Source: JALZAA01 sp035316025
GTDB lineage: Bacteria; Actinomycetota; Acidimicrobiia; IMCC26256; JACDBD01
Assembly: GCA_035316025.1 (NCBI GenBank)
Contig: DATFXL010000130.1
Coordinates: 1-6,254, forward strand
DNA length: 6,254 nucleotides
Reading direction: 5' to 3'
This document shows positions 5,335 through 6,254 of this stretch, piece by piece. The notes below the pieces were generated by a model. That model was not told the origin of the DNA and did not search any database. It saw nothing but the letters and a program-made list of their open reading frames with translations. The stretch's first letter is position 1; each line of letters opens with the position of its first letter. The position numbers and the translations under genes were made by a program.

Positions 5335-5814
5335 TCAGTTTGAATCTGGCGGCCGGTCGAACAACGCCAACTCGGCAGCATCGGGCGCCTGGAAAAGAGA
5401 TACCCACCCGTCGAGGTCGGCGCGGCGGATCGGGTGGCTGTCCCAGGGTGGCTGCGAGTTCCGGGCCTGAATGCGCCGCCAGAGTTCGTCGGTAGGCACG
5501 TCGAGGTAGTGCAGTTCGACTCCGACACCGAGGCTACGAGCCGCGGATCGCATCTCGTCACGTTCGATCCGCGCCCAGAGCCCAAAATCGAGGACGACGC
5601 TGACGCGGAGGCGCAGGATTTCTTGTGCGAGGTGCCAAAGTTCGTGTTCGACCTTGTCCCGGGTCGGCTCGTCCCAGGGGCTGGAGCCGAGGGCCGTGAG
5701 CCATTCATCCTTTGTGAGGCACAAGGCACTCCGGTCCGCAGCGAGCTGCCTTGCGAGTCTGGTCTTACCCGCTCCGGGCAACCCGCACGTGAGAATCAGT
5801 CGGGCCTCGCCCAT
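5335..5814 (-). CDS. P-loop kinase (AAA_33 / zeta-toxin-like predicted kinase)
   Basis: A 159-residue single-domain P-loop protein. It has Walker A GLPGAGKT at 11-18, KDEW at 35-38 with Asp36 where zeta-type kinases place their acidic substrate or base residue, VVLDFGLW at 73-80 (Walker B-like strand with Asp76), a beta strand ending in HYLDVP (102-107), and the lid LWRRIQARN (111-119) with arginines that would contact ATP phosphates. The tail WVSLFQAPDAAE is also typical. The family (predicted kinase, COG0645/AAA_33, relatives of zeta toxins and chloramphenicol phosphotransferase) phosphorylates small molecules or nucleotides; the substrate here is unknown. The ATG at 5814 puts Walker A ten residues in, as usual; the frame is open upstream but Arg/Ser-rich. 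Only a weak AAGG three bases before the ATG is seen. No antitoxin-like gene is adjacent, so a toxin role is not supported. It stands alone between repeat-bearing spacers. Confidence 0.85.
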   Translation of the reverse strand: MGEARLILTCGLPGAGKTRLARQLAADRSALCLTKDEWLTALGSSPWDEPTRDKVEHELWHLAQEILRLRVSVVLDFGLWARIERDEMRSAARSLGVGVELHYLDVPTDELWRRIQARNSQPPWDSHPIRRADLDGWVSLFQAPDAAELALFDRPPDSN

Positions 5815-5996
5815 GCGCCTTAGTCCAGCAGTTCTGCGAGCTGGCGACCCCGCTTCGGCCGGGTCAACCGTTTTGTGCCGGCAGCGCGAACGCGAAGCCC
5901 CGGATCGGAGTGATCGTCTCGAGGGCGCTGAGCGGGAGAGCAGCCTCGCCTTACACGACAAAGGATCGAGCGGCGCAGAGAAACGAGCGCCCGCGC

Positions 5997-6062
5997 TTAC
6001 TTGAACCCTAGCGACCCGCTAACGGTAGAGCCACTGCCGGAAACCCAATAGGAACGGGCCAC
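5997..6062 (-). CDS. Possible 21-codon leaderless micro-ORF
   Basis: On the minus strand a TACCGT box is followed after exactly seven bases by GTG (6062), the same geometry as the methyltransferase start. It opens a 21-codon frame beginning MARSYWVSGSGSTVSG and ending in TAA at 5997. The frame spans the second AACGGTAGAGC copy. It lies about 180 nt upstream of the kinase start, so it could be a leader peptide of the kinase message or meaningless. Length is too short for coding statistics to help. Confidence 0.2.
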   Translation of the reverse strand: MARSYWVSGSGSTVSGSLGFK

Positions 6063-6067
6063 GTCCC

Positions 6068-6098
6068 GAACGGTAGAGCGGCGAAGTAGGCGCTGCCC
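6068..6098. repeat. 31-bp direct repeat, copy B
   Basis: The partner of copy A (5235-5265), 26 of 31 bases identical, with the same exact core TAGGCGCTGCCC at 6087-6098. On the minus strand it starts 12 nt after the stop codon of the gene at 6110. Confidence 0.6.
6070..6075 (-). promoter_or_regulatory. Candidate -10 box (TACCGT)
   Basis: Part of the repeated GCTCTACCGTT (6069-6079, also 6021-6031), which differs by one base from the methyltransferase promoter context at 3489-3499. It is seven bases before a GTG. It may drive the kinase message; this is inferred from motif similarity alone. Confidence 0.3.
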
Positions 6099-6109
6099 AC
6101 GCAGGACCG

Positions 6110-6254
6110 TTAGAGCACGACGCTATCGAGGCCCGCGTTCTCCGCGGCGGCGAGCTGCTCCTCGACCTCGCGGAAGGTCCTCGTTATCCGGTGGCCGCGA
6201 CTGCACTGGTAGTGGACGCGCGCGGCACCGAGGTAACGCTCGTTCTCCTCCCGG
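6110..6254 (-). CDS. C-terminal 47 residues of an unknown protein
   Basis: The frame enters from the right edge and ends with TAA at 6110-6112. It reads REENERYLGAARVHYQCSRG and continues HRITRTFREVEEQLAAAENA, with strong G/C third-position bias, so it is clearly coding. A single CSRGH (residues 17-21 of the visible part) could be half of a small zinc-binding or ribbon site, but its partner residues are not in view. It is followed by an acidic helix (TFREVEEQLAAAENAG) and the tail LDSVVL. No family is recognised; a nucleic-acid-associated small zinc-ribbon protein is one guess. The stop codon lies inside the right arm of an inverted repeat, and direct-repeat copy B starts 12 nt downstream. 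Confidence 0.65.
   Translation of the reverse strand, partial: REENERYLGAARVHYQCSRGHRITRTFREVEEQLAAAENAGLDSVVL

Larger units (their letters stand above)
5815..6109. other. Spacer upstream of the kinase, with repeats and possible promoters
   Basis: No confident gene. It contains two copies of AACGGTAGAGC (6021-6031, 6069-6079), direct-repeat copy B, an 8-bp inverted repeat at its right end and a possible 21-codon leaderless reading frame (5997-6062). On the minus strand 5867-5950 is open between stops and reads PLSALETITPIRGFAFALPA in part, with good third-position bias but no start codon; it may be another relic. A TTGACC (rc of 5862-5867) resembles a -35 box for the kinase, but no matching -10 is found. 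Confidence 0.4.
6019..6113. repeat. Inverted repeat CTAACGGT...ACCGTTAG enclosing 79 bp
   Basis: CTAACGGT (6019-6026) and ACCGTTAG (6106-6113) are perfect reverse complements, and CTGC (6034-6037) can pair with GCAG (6101-6104) further in. The right arm overlaps the TAA stop of the gene at 6110. The element is about 95 bp, bounded by TAAC and GTTA, and lies immediately at the 3' end of a gene. That superficially recalls integron attC sites, but the R-box consensus (RYYYAAC / GTTRRRY) is not fully met. Confidence 0.4.

Noticed and set aside
6015..6120. A true integron attC site
   Set aside because: The AAC/GTT ends fit, but the flanking R-box positions and the paired L boxes do not match the consensus well enough to call it; kept only as a layout observation.

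Overview
The window is a high-GC bacterial segment, most likely from an actinobacterium; an Acidimicrobiia-type lineage is my guess. The grounds are strong G/C preference at third codon positions, GTG starts, -10-like TAnnnT boxes placed so close to start codons that the messages would be leaderless, and an acyl-CoA synthetase plus SDR gene content. No rRNA, tRNA, CRISPR array, transposase or integrase was found.

Left part (1-3482, minus strand): a compact run transcribed right to left. A class I SAM-dependent methyltransferase (2646-3482) starts at a GTG seven bases after a TAGCGT box. It is followed after 11 nt by an M2-like (ACE-type) zinc metallopeptidase (1054-2634) and after 1 nt by an SDR-fold protein (252-1052) that lacks the usual catalytic Tyr and Lys. 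After a 153-nt gap with its own leaderless-type promoter comes the N-terminus of an acyl-CoA synthetase (1-98, running off the edge). The first three look like one operon, but nothing in the sequence fixes a shared pathway.

Middle (3483-3808): a divergent intergenic region with a long imperfect inverted repeat, then a plus-strand gene with a very good Shine-Dalgarno for a 69-residue two-helix membrane protein.

Right part (3809-6254): visibly different in texture. Intact genes are few, small and all on the minus strand, separated by 250-900 nt of apparently non-coding DNA rich in inverted repeats. From right to left these are: the C-terminal end of an unknown protein (6110-6254), a P-loop kinase of the AAA_33/zeta-toxin-like type (5335-5814), a 98-codon gene of unknown function broken by a single extra G (4708-5005), and a coding-like scrap (3973-4134). 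A 31-bp direct repeat (26/31 identical) lies downstream of two of these stop codons. A nested 18-bp-stem hairpin sits at 4299-4359. The region therefore resembles a decayed accessory or cassette-like stretch next to a conserved core operon; that interpretation is an inference.
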